Positions 4,136-6,247 of a stretch of DNA of 6,247 nucleotides are shown one piece after another. The notes under the pieces are model-generated. The model worked only from the letters and a program-made list of their open reading frames with translations, ran no database searches and was not told where the DNA came from. A program made the position numbers and the translations under genes. The DNA comes from Syntrophaceae bacterium (GTDB taxonomy: Bacteria > Desulfobacterota > Syntrophia > Syntrophales > UBA2185): assembly GCA_003508565.1 (NCBI GenBank), contig DNUI01000151.1, forward strand, positions 1 through 6,247. The letters are read 5' to 3'. The stretch's first letter is position 1. The number at the start of each line of letters is the position of its first letter.

Positions 4136-5479
4136 GTGGATCGGATTCTTGAGAATTTCATCACCACCCTTCGCCGTTCCGGTGTGCGGGTATCCGTGGC
4201 GGAAACAATGGATGCCCTCCGGGCGGCGGAGTTGTCCGGCTATGCAGACCGCCGAATCCTAAAGGATTTCCTCTCTGCCTCACTCGCCAAGTCTCTGCCG
4301 GAGAAAGAGACGTTTGAAGTCTGTTTCCGGCACTATTTTTCCTTCAATGACGTTGCCGGGGAGGGCTTTTCTGGTGAAAATAACGCTCCTCCACCCGCAG
4401 TCCAGGGAGCGGCGTTTCTCACGCAGGCTTTTCTTGCGGGCGATGGAGGCGGGCTTACCATAGCATTCAATGAGGCCGTGGGAAGGGCCGATATCGGGAG
4501 CATTCAATCCCCGACCCAGAAAGGCCTTTACACGCAAAGGCTTTTTCAGGAACTCGGCATGGAGGCACTCAACAGGGATATCCGAAGGCTTGCTGAGGAA
4601 GGAGGACAGGAGACGCTCGCACAGGCGCGGTTCCTGGAAATGATGCGGGATAGCCTTATTCAGAAAGTGAGAAGTCTTATCCAAAGGCAACTCGATCTCT
4701 ACGCCAGGCAAAGGTTGAATGATCTCTCCGAGGGCTCTATGAAAAATATGCACCTTTCCGTAGTCGACACACGTGATCTGGCGCGAATCCACTCGATAGT
4801 GCAGAGAATGGTCAAGCAATTGAAGGACCGCTATTCGAGGAGACAAAAGGCTGCCCGGAGGGGACACCTGGACTTCAAAAAAACATTGCGGCAGAGTATC
4901 ACATACGGCGGACTCCCCTTCGATATCCATAGGAAATCGAAGAAAACGGATCGGCCGGAAATCGTTGCCATTTGTGACGTGAGCCGTTCCGTTTCGAATG
5001 TCGTCCGTTTTTTCCTTCTCGTTGTATACAGCCTGAATGAGGTCATTCCCAGAATCAGATCCTTCACGTTCTGTTCGAACCTTGTAGAAGTCAGCCATCT
5101 CTTTGAAAAATATCCGCTGCAGGAGGCCCTGACCAGGCTCAAGTCAGGAGCCGGACTCCCGATTCTTATGAATCGGACGGATTATGGAAGTTCCTTTTGT
5201 GATTTTCTGGATCAATATTCCGATTGCCTCACGAAGAGATCAACAGTAATCATCCTGGGAGACGCCCGCAACAACTATTGGAATCCCCGGACCGAAGCCC
5301 TCCGTTTCATTTCCGAGAGATGCAGGCGGTTGATATGGCTCAACCCAGAAACACTGTCTCTCTGGGGATCGGGAGATTCAGACATGGAGGCATATCTCCC
5401 CTACTGCACTATAGCCAGGGAATGCAACACTTTGCGTCATCTTGAGAAAGTCGTGGAATACCTGCTCCGCAAAAATTAG
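4136..5479 (+). CDS. CoxE-like von Willebrand factor A domain protein
   Basis: A 447-aa protein, the partner of the MoxR ATPase. The N-terminal half (about 1-250) is helical and charged, as in CoxE-like proteins. The VWA domain (about 270-440) carries a complete metal-ion-dependent adhesion site: Asp281-x-Ser283-x-Ser285 (DVSRS, with Arg where Gly is often seen), Thr348-Asp349 in TDYGSSF, and Asp376 in GDARNN, a CoxE-type hallmark. There is no signal peptide or membrane segment, so it is cytoplasmic. It starts with GTG directly after the MoxR stop, with GGAGG (4123-4127) 8 nt upstream, so translation is probably coupled. MoxR and VWA proteins together remodel or load metal into client enzymes; the client here is unknown. 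An exact coxE assignment needs a cox cluster, which is not visible. Confidence 0.93.
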   Translation: MDRILENFITTLRRSGVRVSVAETMDALRAAELSGYADRRILKDFLSASLAKSLPEKETFEVCFRHYFSFNDVAGEGFSGENNAPPPAVQGAAFLTQAFLAGDGGGLTIAFNEAVGRADIGSIQSPTQKGLYTQRLFQELGMEALNRDIRRLAEEGGQETLAQARFLEMMRDSLIQKVRSLIQRQLDLYARQRLNDLSEGSMKNMHLSVVDTRDLARIHSIVQRMVKQLKDRYSRRQKAARRGHLDFKKTLRQSITYGGLPFDIHRKSKKTDRPEIVAICDVSRSVSNVVRFFLLVVYSLNEVIPRIRSFTFCSNLVEVSHLFEKYPLQEALTRLKSGAGLPILMNRTDYGSSFCDFLDQYSDCLTKRSTVIILGDARNNYWNPRTEALRFISERCRRLIWLNPETLSLWGSGDSDMEAYLPYCTIARECNTLRHLEKVVEYLLRKN

Positions 5480-5548
5480 ATGCCGGATGCACCTGAGAAT
5501 TTTAAAAACCTTACTCAGCGCCACGAACCGGAGAAAGACAAGATTTGA
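5480..5548 (+). CDS. possible 22-codon linker ORF between the VWA and HD genes
   Basis: ATG 5480 follows the VWA stop codon with no gap. The frame reads 22 codons to TGA (5546-5548), which overlaps the TTG start of the HD gene by two bases (TTGA). The peptide is short, polar and has no recognised motif. No Shine-Dalgarno precedes it, so ribosomes would have to re-initiate from the VWA stop. It may simply carry ribosomes to the weak TTG start of the HD gene, or it may be chance. Confidence 0.25.
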   Translation: MPDAPENFKNLTQRHEPEKDKI

Positions 5549-6247
5549 AAAGAGAGCTTGAAGAGGCGAGAAAGATAGCCAGGAAGATCGGCCGCTCCGT
5601 AGAAATTCCTAAATTCTATCGGGAAAAAATGAGGGAAGTGGAGAGGTCCCGGCGGCTCTTCAGCTCTTCTCCTCTCGTGAAGGAGTGCCTCACTCTTGTC
5701 AGGGAACGGGAAGGCGGTATCGGCCACGGCATCGGCCATGTACGTAAGGTTGCCATCGATGCCGGGGCGATTTCCTTCATAGAAAGCTGTAATGTCCGCC
5801 CGATGCGGGAAGTCCGTCGTATAGTTCTCCTCGCCCATGTTGCCGGTGTCCTCCATGATATTCGGCGATTGGAAAAGGATCACGCACGCGTGAGCGCTGA
5901 GGAAGCGGGAAAACTGCTCGCCTTTTTTAACCTGTCAGCACATGAAATTGCAGCCATCACCGGCGCCATCGGCAATCACGAAGCATTTCGCACCGCTGAT
6001 CCCCTGGAAGACCCGCTGGCCCGCTTTTTGTCGGATACCCTCTACGATGCCGACAAGTTCCGCTGGGGACCGGACAACTTCACTGAGATGCTATGGGACA
6101 TGGTGGACTACAGAAAGGTCTCCCTGGATACTGTTATCACGAGGTTTTTAAAAGGCATGGAGGGGATTGAGCGTATCCGGAACACTTTTCGAACCCGCAC
6201 CGGCAAAATGTATGGCCCCGATTTTATCGATCGCGGCATCGAAATCG
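5545..6247 (+). CDS. HD-domain metal-dependent phosphohydrolase (3' end beyond window)
   Basis: At least 234 residues, cut by the window edge. It has an HD-superfamily metal site: His65 (in GHGIGHVRKVA), His104-Asp105 (GVLHDIRR), a downstream His145 (GNHE) and Asp170 (YDADKF). This H...HD...D layout marks enzymes that hydrolyse phosphate esters, often on nucleotides; the substrate cannot be told. A basic, charged helical segment (1-37) precedes the domain. Start: TTG 5545 is the first plausible initiation codon after the in-frame stop at 5503; GGAG (5530-5533) lies 11 nt upstream, which is long. ATG 5629 is an alternative but would remove 28 residues of the N-terminal segment. It is the fourth gene of the MarR-MoxR-VWA operon, 65 nt after the VWA stop. 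HD proteins are not a standard part of Cox maturation sets, so its role here is open. Confidence 0.88.
   Translation, partial: MKRELEEARKIARKIGRSVEIPKFYREKMREVERSRRLFSSSPLVKECLTLVREREGGIGHGIGHVRKVAIDAGAISFIESCNVRPMREVRRIVLLAHVAGVLHDIRRLEKDHARVSAEEAGKLLAFFNLSAHEIAAITGAIGNHEAFRTADPLEDPLARFLSDTLYDADKFRWGPDNFTEMLWDMVDYRKVSLDTVITRFLKGMEGIERIRNTFRTRTGKMYGPDFIDRGIEI

Noticed and set aside
4280..5098. 272-codon minus-strand open frame
   Set aside because: It lies wholly antisense to the VWA gene, whose motifs are clear. It has no recognisable domain and is a shadow of the coding strand.
4136..5479. Naming the MoxR/VWA pair coxD/coxE
   Set aside because: The motifs fit the wider CoxD/CoxE-like families, but no CO dehydrogenase genes are visible and these families serve several enzymes.
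5515..5883. 122-codon minus-strand open frame
   Set aside because: It is antisense to the HD domain, whose metal-binding residues are intact on the + strand.

Overview
The window looks like a bacterial chromosome segment. The sigma-54 NtrC-type regulator, free-standing receiver protein, MarR regulator and MoxR/VWA pair together suggest an anaerobic or metabolically versatile Gram-negative, of the kind common in the Desulfobacterota/Syntrophia ('deltaproteobacterial') lineages. This placement is an inference from gene content and style; no rRNA or other marker is present.

Left part (1-2606): a two-component signalling region. The coiled-coil C-terminus of an upstream gene (3-128) is followed by an NtrC-type sigma-54 activator with receiver, AAA+ and Fis-type HTH domains (140-1498). 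The 690 bp behind it hold no conventional gene but carry what looks like a complete enhancer-dependent promoter. Its parts are a perfect palindrome (1564-1581), further inverted repeats, a perfect IHF consensus (1638-1650), and a full -24/-12 match (1669-1685). Downstream lie short ORFs, two of which encode one hydrophobic helix. The last of these overlaps the start of a single-domain CheY-like response regulator (2189-2593) by four bases. The simplest reading is that the NtrC-type protein, or a related activator, drives a transcript that includes the small membrane ORFs and the CheY-like protein.

Right part (2655-6247): a compact same-strand operon, by eye clearly richer in G+C than the left part. 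A TTGACA -35 box and a 26-bp operator-like palindrome precede a MarR-family regulator (2735-3178). Then come a MoxR-family AAA+ ATPase (3191-4135), a CoxE-like VWA protein starting at the next base (4136-5479), a possible 22-codon linker ORF, and an HD-domain phosphohydrolase (5545 to beyond the window end). The MoxR/VWA pair resembles CoxD/CoxE, a chaperone couple known in maturation of metal-cofactor enzymes. No client enzyme is visible here, so the target is unknown. The palindrome over the promoter suggests that the MarR protein controls the operon in response to a small ligand.

There are no RNA genes, insertion sequences, CRISPR arrays or attachment sites that I can support. All convincing genes are on the + strand.
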